Source of the DNA: Axinella damicornis
Taxonomy: Eukaryota > Porifera > Demospongiae > Axinellida > Axinellidae
Reading direction: 5' to 3'
NCBI GenBank assembly: GCA_963931865.1
Contig: OZ007506.1
Span: 2,972,926-3,036,925, forward strand
Length of the DNA stretch: 64,000 bases
The notes under the pieces were generated by a model, which did not search any database, was not told where the DNA came from, and worked only from the letters and a program-made list of their open reading frames with translations. Positions 1-50,000 of the stretch are shown piece after piece; the stretch's first letter is position 1, and every line of letters starts with the position of its first letter. Both the position numbers and the translations under genes were made by a program.

Positions 1-61
1 TTGATCCTTTGACTGCAAGTGATCAAAAACTGGAGGTGTAGAAGGCCTCGGAATGAGGCTA
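1..61. mobile_element. Right half of a TAGCC-family palindromic element
   Basis: The run GCAAGTGATCAAAAACTGGA, then GGTGTAG, then CCTCGGAATGAGGCTA repeats the right arm of the element at 10402-10515. The left part is outside the window. Confidence 0.7.
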
Positions 62-256
62 AGCCATCTGTGCTGGGGTTGGTTGGGTCTGGAGCCAAGA
101 CTGCATATATAGAAACTGGAGAACAAAATCATATGATGTGGTTTTTACTGACCAATCAGCAGGCAACATGGTGACAAAATACCCTCGAGTTGCCATAGTG
201 CAAAAATATGCTGTCTGTATAGCACCTACTGTTATTGTGCTTCCGAAATAGCATAG

Positions 257-406
257 ATTTGTTGTGTTTACCATAGAGTTGTTGTGTTTACCATAGAGTT
301 GTTGTGTTTACCAAAGAGTTGTTTACCATAGAGTTGTTATGTTTACCATAGAGTTGTTGTGTTTACCATAGAGTTGTTGTGTTTACCATAGAGTTGTTGT
401 GTTTAC
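257..406. repeat. 20-bp tandem repeat
   Basis: About seven units of TTGTTGTGTTTACCATAGAG, one of them shortened (TTGTTTACCATAGAG), lying about 115 bp upstream of the first visible PPME1 exon. Confidence 0.9.
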
Positions 407-520
407 CTATCCTCAGGAAATATACTACATGACATTGGAACCTACTGTCAGTAGTATTTGGGGATGTTGATGTTGAATTCCTAGAATATTGATGGCATTT
501 AACCTTCTTCTGCCCTGCAG

Positions 521-39418
<38,898 letters not shown>

Positions 39419-39506
39419 GTAATAGCAGAAATGCTGCATGAGCACTTCTTAACCAATTTCTCATTTGAAGCCATCTTCTTGAGGAGGGCTTTCCATAGTC
39501 CAGTTA

Positions 39507-39539
<33 letters not shown>

Positions 39540-40620
39540 CCAAATGAGAAGTGGCCAAGCAAGGCTTTGTATATGGCCTCATGCTATCACCCTGCAGACG
39601 ACACCCACCCACCTCTCCCTTGTTGTCCCCAAACAGCCAATAGAAGCTGAATGTCTCATGGCAAATATATAGGCATGCATGATGGTATAAAGACCAACAG
39701 ACATACATAAGTGTCAATGCTGGCACTAGAGTGCAGGGCTTGTGTGAAGTGGATGCCCAGTCTTTGATGGTTGGTTATGAGTGCATTCCTCTCCTTGCTC
39801 TCCATAGGCCATTCCCTGCCTGCTAGCAGGTAACACGTCCTCGGAATGAAAGAAAAAAATGCAGGTGCTTGTCACCTTCCGTTCACTGCTTGACGCAACT
39901 ATTTTCACTGCATGACACAACTGTTTCATTTCAATGTTGTACACATTTAGCGCAACAAGTATGGAAAGTTATAGTGATGTACAGATAAGGAGATTTGCCG
40001 ATAATTATTCAATAACTGATAATAATTATTGCTAGTGGTTGACGGTCGATACCAGCCTAGTAACACTGTCATAGGAAAGGCTGAGAAGCAAAGTGGGCTA
40101 ACCCACAAACATGAATTTACACCCCCTTGATGTGGGAGTCCTTGCAAAATGTGTTTCAGGCAATTTCCACCTTTTAATGTTTGGGAAAAATCTCATTAAC
40201 TCTAGTGATGTACCGATCATCAGTTGAACATCATCAGTTGAACATCGGTATTGGCACCAATATTAGAGTATCGGTATTGGTGGAATTACCACATACAGTG
40301 ACCGACGTTGTTCAATTTTTCTTTGGTGGGTGGGGACTAATTGCTGCTTCAGTAGAGAGTGAATTCCCAACAAGCGTCCATCAATAACCACCCAAGTTGA
40401 CCAAACTAGCTAATCCACTTGCAGCTGCATGTGTGCTACTTTTTGCTTGATGCCTGTAAGCAATGTTATGCCCTAGCTATACTGCTGATTTTCGTCTCAG
40501 CACCGAAGTGCTGAGAAACAGTGGTGGATGTGTAGGTACGTGGTGGTATGTACGTACGTACATAGTCTCATTCGCAATGTGCAAGCTAGTGCAGCAATTG
40601 CAACCTGCTCCTCACTCTTA
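39419..40620. other. Region downstream of PPME1
   Basis: Poly-C run at 39509-39537. No consensus AATAAA close to the stop codon was found. No gene seen. Confidence 0.5.
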
Positions 40621-40624
40621 CATG

Positions 40625-40704
40625 GAGTCATGGCTCTCTGGAGTCGACAACCACTCATCGATCCAGTCTTGCATTTCACTGCCTGCAGGAATGTGTGTGT
40701 GTGT

Positions 40705-40735
<31 letters not shown>

Positions 40736-40880
40736 GGGGATACAAGGCAAGAAGGTTTTCTCGGTCCATTAATGCTACGCAGGCCGGAGAGAAAAGGGCT
40801 ACTCAAGGAGTGTTTTAATAATTATTCATAGGTTCTGTAATCTGTTCTGGGAACCAGACTATAAGCAGAGAGGGTCAGTT
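40625..40880. repeat. Dispersed repeat shared with 59295-59500
   Basis: Shared blocks: GGCTCTC.GGAGTCGACAACCA, TTTTCTCGGTCCATTA.TGCT, GGGCTACTCAAGGAGTG and GGGAACCAGACTAT. This copy holds a TG run and poly-G tract (40719-40739). Confidence 0.85.
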
Positions 40881-40962
40881 TTTAAGTGTACATGTGTCCC
40901 TCCGCTAAATACATGATTGTAGTATAGAACTAGCTAAAGGGGGTTGTCTGCCCAGTTGGGGG

Positions 40963-41009
40963 TAGCCTCGTTCCCAGGCCGTTCCCAAAACAGCCTTGGA
41001 ACGAGGCTA
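40963..41009. mobile_element. Minimal TAGCC element, 47 bp, with 9-bp target duplication
   Basis: Exact AGTTGGGGG at 40954-40962 and 41010-41018. It lies between the PPME1 and actin 3' ends. Confidence 0.92.
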
Positions 41010-41563
41010 AGTTGGGGGTCGCTCATCTTACAATAAATAATAGCACAATCATGCTTACAATAAATAATAGCACAATCTAACTTTGTCATGATTGTCTAAA
41101 ATCAGATTACATCCCGTTACAATCAATGGTGCACACTTTATGCATGCACTGTGCAGTAAGGCTAAAGACTGCCGTATGCAGGCGGTCCACATGCAGGCCA
41201 TTTTCAAGCAAGAATATATAGGCATTGCATGACTTTGTCTTGAACACAGGGCCTATCATAGAGTCAGTAGACTCTATATGTATAGGGATACGACGTACAC
41301 GCAATACTAATACATAGTTATAGTAGTCATATACCTCAGGCATGCGTCAACTCTCAGATTAGCAGCTGCAAACCCTCAAGCATGCTGACAATTGTGCAAT
41401 CTAATTGACATTCCAGAACGTGGGAATTGTAACTCAATCTAGCTGTTCAAACTACACAAAAATAATAATGCAGCAACGCAGTTTATAAGCTAACATGATT
41501 GCAGCGTTAGAACGTTCTTATCTAAGAATGAATGCAGCCATGCACCAAAGCATCTGAGAGCAG

Positions 41564-43431
41564 TTACACGAACTTGGTATGAACGATGGATGGTCCCGCT
41601 TCTTCATACTCCTTCTTGGAGAGCCACAGGTCTTTGAAGGTGGGCAAGGAGGTCAGGATGGATGCTCCAATAAATGCACTGTGATGCGGAGCTTTGGCTG
41701 GTGAAGACATGATCTTTACGTCCGCTGTGGGTGGGGCAAATGCTGAGAGCTCCTTTTCCATCCTTTCGGTGATTTTTGGAAGCAGTGTAGTGCCACCTGC
41801 CAGCACTATGTTGGCATACAGGTTCTCGCGAATGTTTTCCTTGCAGTTTGCAATTGCATTGTGCATCATCTGGTGAATGCCAGGAGAATCTATGCCCAGG
41901 AGTGATGGTTGGAAAAGGGCTTCTGTGCAGCAGAAAAGCTCGCTACCGATGGCGATCGTCTTGCCATCAGGGAGTACATAGTTCTTTTCCACGCTTGAGC
42001 CACTTGCAGCCGTTGCTTTCTCTTTTTCAAAATCCAGTGCAACATAGCATAGACTCTCTTTGATATTGTTGACAATGCGGTGATCAGGCAAGGAGCAGCC
42101 ACGCCCACTCAGGAGCTTTGTCAAGTAGTCAGTTATATCACGGCCAGCCAGATTAAGCCGGAGGGCAGCATCGTTCAGGGGGTTTCCCTCATAGCAGGGA
42201 AGTGCATGTGTGGCACCATAACCCGACTGCAACACAACACCATTCATCTTCCCCGCAGCGTACAGAGAGAGCACAGGCTTAAAGGCCAAGAACACTGCAG
42301 GGACATTGAAAGTTTCCAGCATGATCTGCGTCATCTTCTCACGATCTGCCTTAGTGGGGAGAGGATGCTCAGTGAGGAGAACTGGGCGCTCAACCGGGGG
42401 AACATGCAACTCAGAGAATGCATGGCTCCAAATCTGCAATAGGATATTTTGATCACTAAGCAAAATAGATTACAGCGACCTCAAGTATGTGAGCCATCAG
42501 CCGTGAATATCATTAACAAGCATACCACTAGTGTCATTGGTGAGAAAATTTGAGTAAGAAGGGACTTGAACCTGCAAGCTTCAGCTCAATGCCCCATAGC
42601 TATTAGTGAATGCAGAGGTGTAGTACTCAGTGGAAATGATTACATAATTGGTGGGGTCAAAGTTCAAGTTGCCATTCTTTGAAGTGGGTCACCAAAGCAG
42701 GAAGGGGGCGGATGCACTGGGTGGAGCTGATCACTGAGCTAGCTGTCTAGTTATGGAACTCGCCTGTTGTCTTGGCATATGCCAAGGATGATCGCTACTT
42801 ACTTTATTGCTGGAGAGGGGGGAGCAACAGTACTTGTATGTCCGGTTACTATTGTTTGTGGCGATAAGCAAGAATGGCTAGTACCGTTCACTTGTGACTG
42901 CCTAGCAAGGACATCTAGCTCGCATGCAAATCTGATCTTCTTCTCTTTTAATAAATACCAATCATGTATAATGCAAACGTTCTCTGATCTGATTGGTTGT
43001 GCCAACATTTTGGTGGCCTCCGTCAATATTGACCAGATGTTCCCCCTGTAAATGTCTGGCCCGCGAGACTAGCAAGCAGCTACTGATGATAGGTGCGATA
43101 ATAATTATTATATGTTAATACTAGGCTTCCGTTAAATTGGAATCCTGGTAATTCAATGTCTTCTGTTAGATTGGATCTACGGTTTTATACGTTTCACTTT
43201 GCTAACTGAAATTACCTTCTCCATGCTGTCCCAGTTGGTGATGATACCACGCTCAATGGGCCATTCCAGGTTCAGAATTCCCCTGTCATTCCATGCATCC
43301 TCACCGACTTTCACCGCGGCTTGCTGGCCACCGACAACGGTATGCAACGTACACTGAGGCTCTTTCTGCCCAGCCAAGCCGAGCTTGCAGATTCCAGACC
43401 CATTATCAATGATCACAGCAGGACTCGCCAT
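41564..43431 (-). CDS. Divergent actin, predicted ATPase-defective, two exons
   Basis: Exons on the minus strand are 43431-43216 (72 codons) and 42433-41564; the intron 42434-43215 starts gtaatt, ends ttgcag and is phase 0. The product is 361 residues against 375 for conventional actin. Conserved actin signatures: [13 protein letters not shown] (phosphate loop 1), [79 protein letters not shown], and C-terminal SIVHTKFV. Odd points: the DNase-binding loop is about 10 residues short. The second phosphate loop reads LQSGYGATH instead of MDSGDGVTH, losing two acidic residues. The hydrolysis glutamine (Gln137 in conventional actin) is Lys in [14 protein letters not shown]. It is a true actin rather than a distant Arp, but clearly not a housekeeping copy. 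A pseudogene is unlikely because the frame and splice sites are intact. Whether it polymerises cannot be read from sequence. Confidence 0.93.
42548..42605 (-). repeat. Fragment of a tRNA-derived SINE
   Basis: Minus strand reads GAGCTGAAGCTTGCAGGTTC then AAGTCCC, a good pol III B box (GGTTCAAGTCC). Resembles the SINE at 48815. Lies inside the actin intron. Confidence 0.55.
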
Positions 43432-43938
43432 GGTTCACAGTCGCTGAGTGGAGATGTTTTTGACATACAGGCGCCCCACACCTATTTTAATGGTCCACAG
43501 TTCAGTAGTCAGAGGTATTTTAAGATGTTGATGACGTAACTTTAACGCAAGACGAAGTTATATTTAGATTTGTACTTCCCACGCAGAAATTTATGCCAGC
43601 CCGATAAGTTGCAAGCCTCGTTCCAGCCTCCAGGCCTCCGCATCCGCCCAGATGCAAAGCATAAATTAACTCCTCGACTGTATATATAATGGAGTCATAA
43701 GGTTACCTCTCTATTGATGATGCCGAAATTGATAATGCAAAACTGGAACGGACTTCATGCAACATATTTTACTTATCCAGCTAATGTATCATCAAGGGCG
43801 CATCGACCCGAACTGTTTCGTGGTTGCAAGATTTTACTGGCGATTTCTAAGATCGGGTCCGGGGGGGGGGGTTCAATTTAGGGGGGGCCCCATGCACTTG
43901 GATCGAACTTCCGGGCATACCGGTAACGGCTCAGGTTC
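43432..43938. promoter_or_regulatory. Divergent intergenic region between actin and receptor kinase
   Basis: About 0.5 kb separates the actin start codon (minus strand) from the earliest in-frame ATG of the receptor kinase (plus strand, 43939). It holds TATATATAA at 43681-43689 and an 11-G run at 43861-43871. The head-to-head layout suggests shared or closely spaced promoters, but no core element can be assigned to either gene with certainty. Confidence 0.45.
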
Positions 43939-43980
43939 ATGGCCGAGCTGAGCATTTCATCCCAAGGGCAGGTTATGACG

Positions 43981-44056
43981 ATGTCTCGAGTGGAGGTGTT
44001 CCTTGCAGCTTTGAGTTTGTGGCTTGCAGCTGGGCGTGTGTACGTGTGTGCTCAGG
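43981..44056 (+). CDS. Receptor kinase exon 1, signal peptide
   Basis: Encodes [18 protein letters not shown] followed by RVYVCAQ: a hydrophobic core and a plausible cleavage region. The donor ggtatg gives phase 1, which joins the next exon as [12 protein letters not shown]. In-frame ATGs at 43939 and 43975 would add 14 or 2 residues; an in-frame stop lies at 43924. Confidence 0.72.
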
Positions 44057-47000
44057 GTATGTGCACTGCATGCAAAGTTTCATAATAGATAACAGTACAA
44101 ATGTGGCTAGTATGCATATACATGCATGAGGCTCTGGCCATGCTACTGTAACGCATGGAGAAAATGACTAACACATGCCAGATTGTTGAGTGGTGTCCGC
44201 CACTTCATGCTGTTGCATGTTCAAAGGCGTGCTGCTCAGGGTTTCCTCGAGGCCTAGCTCATGTTGCTAAAATCTTCATATGGAAGCTACCCCTTCCATC
44301 TATACTCGCATAGCAGAATCTGCTGGGCTTCATCTTCATGCAAAAGGATAGCCTCGCGAACCCAGGCGCCTGGGTTCGAGGCTAGCAAAGGAATGCATGT
44401 GACCGCACTGTAAATAGTTATGTTCACTTGGTGGTCTCTGCTTATACGTACAACTTGGTCTGTACATTGCATGCCACTGGCGCATGGCTCTGTTATGTAC
44501 GATGCATTATATTATATGTACGACTTGCAATTGGTCTGTATGTAGCATGGCACTGGCGGTCTCTGCTATGTACGATGCAATATAAACTTGGTCTGTTTGT
44601 AGCGTGATGCAGAACAGATCCAATTTGCCAGCAGGGCATATATGTACCCAAATCATGAGGATAGTGAGAGCAACGGTGGCCTTCCTCTGAATTCTACCCC
44701 ATCCAATCACTGCAGGTACAAGCAGGGGGGGTTAGGACATATCATGTGTGCTGTAGGTCATTTTGTGTGATGTAATGTGAAAGTCGTTCTACTGCTTTTC
44801 TCTATGGGAGAAGGCTGCTTTACACTTTCAATGCATTCTGAAGGGTATCCTCCATGAAAAGACTGTGAGTGAATCACTCATACGCCAGTGCACACTACTA
44901 CACGCCTGACGTGTACTGAGCAATTACGAATGTAGCCTCAATAAGAAAACAAATGCTGACTTGCCAGTCTACCACACAAGTGTTTAGCATCAGGTAAGAA
45001 GTTTCATTCAAATTCACGTGGTAGGTAGCTGTAAGTGGAGTCCAAGGAGGGACCAGATGTGAGTCCTGGGAGGCTAGAGCAGCAATATTATCAAGCAGCT
45101 ATACATTCAATGCCAATAGAAACCAAAATTAAGCACAAGTGGGAAGGTTGCCAAGTGTGACTAGGCCCCTTTCTGAGCAGGCCTGAGTATGCGGCTAAGG
45201 TGCCGCCACCGCAGAATCTGCTTATGCATAATAATATAATTTTAGAACTCTTAGGATTGACCTCACAGTCTAATTGCATTATTACACCTTTCCCTGTGAG
45301 TTGGTGGGGGAATATTCTTGGGGAGACTGTCTGGAGCCAGAGGAGATCCGAGCCGATGATGTCACAAATCATTAGTGCACGCTCTAATGTATATTTAGAG
45401 AATAAATACGTGCACTGGCTAAAATTAATATTAATTTCCGTGCTTGACACAATTTCTCAGCTGCTTTGCAGCTCAGTTCTGCCAAACTCCAACATCATAC
45501 TTCCTCAGTAGAAAAATTGATTTACTACGCCACTGCTATATACTGATCGTACAGTTTATCAGCAAGTTACCTCACCTTGAATATCTATAGCTTCAGGTTT
45601 GCTGTACTGCTTCAGCAATGTTGACGCACACTCACAGAGACATTCAATTACTTTGCTGGAAACCGTAGTGTGCACCAGACTGCATGCAGTTGGCTAACCA
45701 ACTGTACAGTTCCTGAAACCAGCAACCATTAATTACAAAGAGGGAATAGAAGCTACACCTCAGACGTTGCTTATATTATATATCACTGCACTAGCAAAAT
45801 TGTTGCTTTAGCAAATTGTTTGGTTGTGTGACTATCCTTCCCATGCTAATACAAAGAATGCAGTTGTTATTAGAGCATGGCTACTGAAGTTTACGCAAGT
45901 AGCTATCACTCAGGTACGTAGCAGCTTCCACTGAATTCTTTTCCATGCATGCACGGCTGCATTTGTAGAATTTGCTTGAAGTTGTAACCAATTAGTTTGT
46001 AGTGTTACGTACTTGAGGCAATGAGAATGGATGCACAGACTACATCCAGGCTATAGATTAACAGAGGAAGACAAGGGAAAGTGTTGCATGCAGACAGAAG
46101 GCCTGGGGAATGAGGTTATGTCACTGCAGTATCATTCTGATAAATGAATTACTACAGGAAGGATCGCTGACAACAAGAAAGGAAACTTGTAGGGCGCAAA
46201 CACTGCAAAACATTGCTGATATTATTATGATGTTGCATCATGCCAAAATTAGTTTAACCACCCATCCTGTGTGGCAAGGAGCCCATAGGTGCTGTATGAG
46301 AGTAACCTCACGCATATATAATTACACCTTTTCTGGGGGGGGGGGGGGGGGGGGAATGTTTTTTGTAGGACATACCCTTACCAATATCTGGAGCCTGTCC
46401 AGTCACTGCCAAGCTAGCTAAGCTGGAATTTTGTATGGAAATCATGCAAGACTATAGTAGGCTGACAATTTAGTTGCCAGCAACCATTGTTTGGCACACA
46501 TATGGTTACACAGAGCCCATGATGTAGCATTCTGGAAGCCATGCGTGGGAGAGTTATTTGCTTTTGCATGTAATTGTATTTAGCCAAACTTCAACAAACC
46601 TTGATGTCATAGTATATTGACTGTTGATAGTGACAAGTGGATTATCACAGGAAGGAGCACTGACCACATGCAAAGAAACATGCAAGGCACACCCGCTGGT
46701 ATCAAATTTAGTTTTTGGTTGTGTTGGTTTCCTGGATGGCTAATAGGTCTAGACAAGTCATTGTACATATCTCTGTTAGTCTCCACTGTGTTGGGTGTAG
46801 TCACTGCCTTTGCAAGCTCAAATTAAGTTGACCAAATGTATTGCATATGAGCAACCACCCTGAACATACATGACTGTGCACTACCTATGTATCCTGCCAA
46901 CAGCCTCTGGAACACACCAGATATAAGCAGAGCAGCAAAATAAATACACAGCATGATGAGGTTTAACCCATTGCACCCCGTAGCAGCCAAATGAGCCCGG

Positions 47001-50000
47001 AGGATACCCATAAGGCCATAAGAATTTATATAGGGGGTTTAATATTAGGCGTTAATACTTTGTACATGTTATTCTGCTTCTTTAAGCTGCTAGCAGTAGT
47101 AGGTAATGAGTTAAAGAACAGCTGACCTGCTGGATTAAAGTGGATCAGAGTGCATGGTACCACTACACTAATAAGTGCAAGTGCATGCAGTTGGTTCTGT
47201 CCTATCTAGCCTCGTTCCCAGGCAGCCTGGGAATGAGGCTATGTCCTATCTTCCTTGAGCTAGCCTGCAGGAAGTATTCATTAATACGTAAACATCCATA
47301 TTGCGGTAGGTGGTCTCTGTTCATTTTTGCGTGCAACTAGCCGCTATCAAGCTTGAATCTAATATTTCACCCATCTACATACAGTGTGCACTGACAATGA
47401 TATTCAGCTGGTTGGAGGTACTACCCCACTGGAAGGCCGTGTGGAGCTGTGCTACCAGGGGCAGTGGGGAACAGTCTGTGATGACTCATTTAGTCCCACT
47501 GATGCTAGTGTTGTTTGCAGACAGATTGGGTTCGCTCCGGAAAGTAAGTAGGCTCAAGTTTCTGATCCAGTTTGACGCTCCTTCGCACCGCTCATAAGCT
47601 CCTGGTGGTATATTAGTCTGTTTATGAGTAACACTTCATTGCACTACAAGTGAAGGAGTCCGAAAGCTGGGCCACAAGCAATAGTGGGAAGCTTTATAAA
47701 GAATTATAGTATAGTGTCAGGTAAAAATAGACCAAGCATAGAGTGAGAAGCCTTGGCAGAGAGACTCCCTTAGCTGCATGGATTATACACATTGGATGGC
47801 GAGTGGTAGCCTGATTATACATGTAGCTATAGTTCCTTCAGAGCCTTTATTGATTGTACCGGTATACTTTTATTCCCAGATGCTACTATTGCCAGATTTG
47901 GACCTGGTAGTGGAAGCATTGTGCTGGATGATGTTCGGTGTGTAGGAGGTGAGGTGCAACTAACTGACTGTAGTCATCGTGGATTGGGCGAGAATAACTG
48001 TAATCACAATGAAGATATTGGTGTTACTTGTCAAGGTAAACTCTTTGCACCAATTACAGTGTTGCTATCTTAAATGCTTGAATGCCATTTTTGTTGTATA
48101 CACTCTCAGTTGCTACATGTATATCTCGTTATGTGTTAAGCAACAATTGGATCCGGAGTGAGTCTGAGCAACCCCACATAGTGACAGAGTTTGTAACATC
48201 ACCATCTTGATCCATGTCTTAGGCATTCAACTTTATGAAATCTGTGCCAACACTGAAACTCATGCATATACTGGTACAAACAAGCTCTGAGAGAAGCTTG
48301 AAAAGGCCTATAGCCAAGCTGCCCCCCCATTCAAAGATAACTCAGCACTGAGTACAGCTTTATATCTGAAAGGCACTGATCAACTACAGTATTTCGGTCC
48401 ACACCATCTCATTTGCATGACAAAAAAGAAAGTGCAGTATATAGGGTGTGGAGGGTATCAGAGTTTTCTGAGTAGAGAGAGAGAGGCCAGGCTAGAGCAT
48501 GGATGCATTCACTGTAGAGTTATTTAATCTGGCCAACTTGTTCAACTGTTGTGCAGATTACTTCATTCATTTTTCCAGATGGTTTCTTGTACACACTTGA
48601 TATGATGGAATATGCTGCTACTGAGAGCAGTGGAGCTGTCAGAGTATGTGTGGTATGCACAGCTCTAGCATCTGGACAATCATCAACCCCCACCATCACA
48701 GTGATGTTTTCAACTGCTGATGGAACGGCTGTTGGTGAGTGATTCACAGCAAGTGTTAAAATGCCTAGCTACCAGGTATTCAAACCCAGCCTAGCACAGT
48801 TAGGGTGTAAAATGGACTCCTGTGAGATTCTGACCTGCAGCCTTCAGCCTGATACACTGAAGCTGCTCTACCTCTGAGCCAAGAAACCCATTCAGCAGGC
48901 ACAGTCGCATGCAAGCAGCCCCTAAGAAGAAGATTCTCCTCCACCCGACTGTCACATGACCCAACAGTCCAGGTTTATATGACAGTTGGGTGAAGAAGAA
49001 TCCCTGAAGTGATTACAAAATTAATTCACATACAGTCCTCATCTGATTATGAAGCATCTTCACTCCCACCCTCACCCCACCCACACACACACACTCAAAC
49101 AGCCCACATCAATACCCTTGATCTGGGATCTGACATTCTAACAGTCTCCTTACGTTTTCCACAGATGGCATTGACTACATTGGTATCCGACAACCAATTG
49201 TGTGCCAATATAATCAACCTCCGCTATGCATAAACATATCAATTTTAGCTGATCTCACAGATGAACCAGCTGAGCACTTCCAAGTCATCATTGGTGGAAA
49301 TCAGACCATGCGGCTGGATGATGCAAGAGTGATCATCACCGATTCAGGTACAGACAAGGGTAGTCTGATAGCATTGATGCAAATACATGTACGGACTGCC
49401 ACAGTGAAAGTAAAAGTGATGTTATACCAGTGAGCTCTGATATGCTTAATCTTAAGGTGTAGGTTGTTGAACAATCTTATGCCTCATTACCTTCCAGACA
49501 CTCCCGGAGTTGGTTTTGAAAAACGCGCATACTTTGTTCTGGAAAATGCTGGGGAGGCAAGAATCTGCATCACTACTAATGTGACTCTGAATGAAAATCC
49601 TGTCTTTGGATTTGTTACCACTGAAGACATTACCGCCACAGGTACGTATATGTCCCATGACGTTATGTAATTGTAGTGCTACCAAATGCGTTCTATAGTA
49701 TGTGCTGTTCCATGCACTGTGGACCTCGCAGGAGTCGAGTGAAGTGGCTCATTTTGAACGTGTGTTTACTTTTAAAATTGTTGGGCACACTCCAATAGTC
49801 TACTCACCAACCAGCTGCCTTTTCTCTTTGATGATCAGGAGCAAATCTTTGAGAACACCCACCCGTCATCATTTTTCACTGTCCAATCAGCCTTAAGCTA
49901 AGCCCACTGTCAATGTCCCTTCCACCAATATTCCCTCCTCCTCTCTTTGCTACCACCATACTTCTGCACAACGTGTCTCCCTAACTGTTGTACCTCTCTG

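Noticed and set aside
40829..40913. Possible extra terminal PPME1 exon after a donor at 39415
   Set aside because: The sequence belongs to a dispersed repeat also present at 59295-59500, and reading through gives an acceptable stop at 39418.
48815..48890. Functional tRNA gene
   Set aside because: D and anticodon stems form but the acceptor and T stems do not; best explained as a SINE head.
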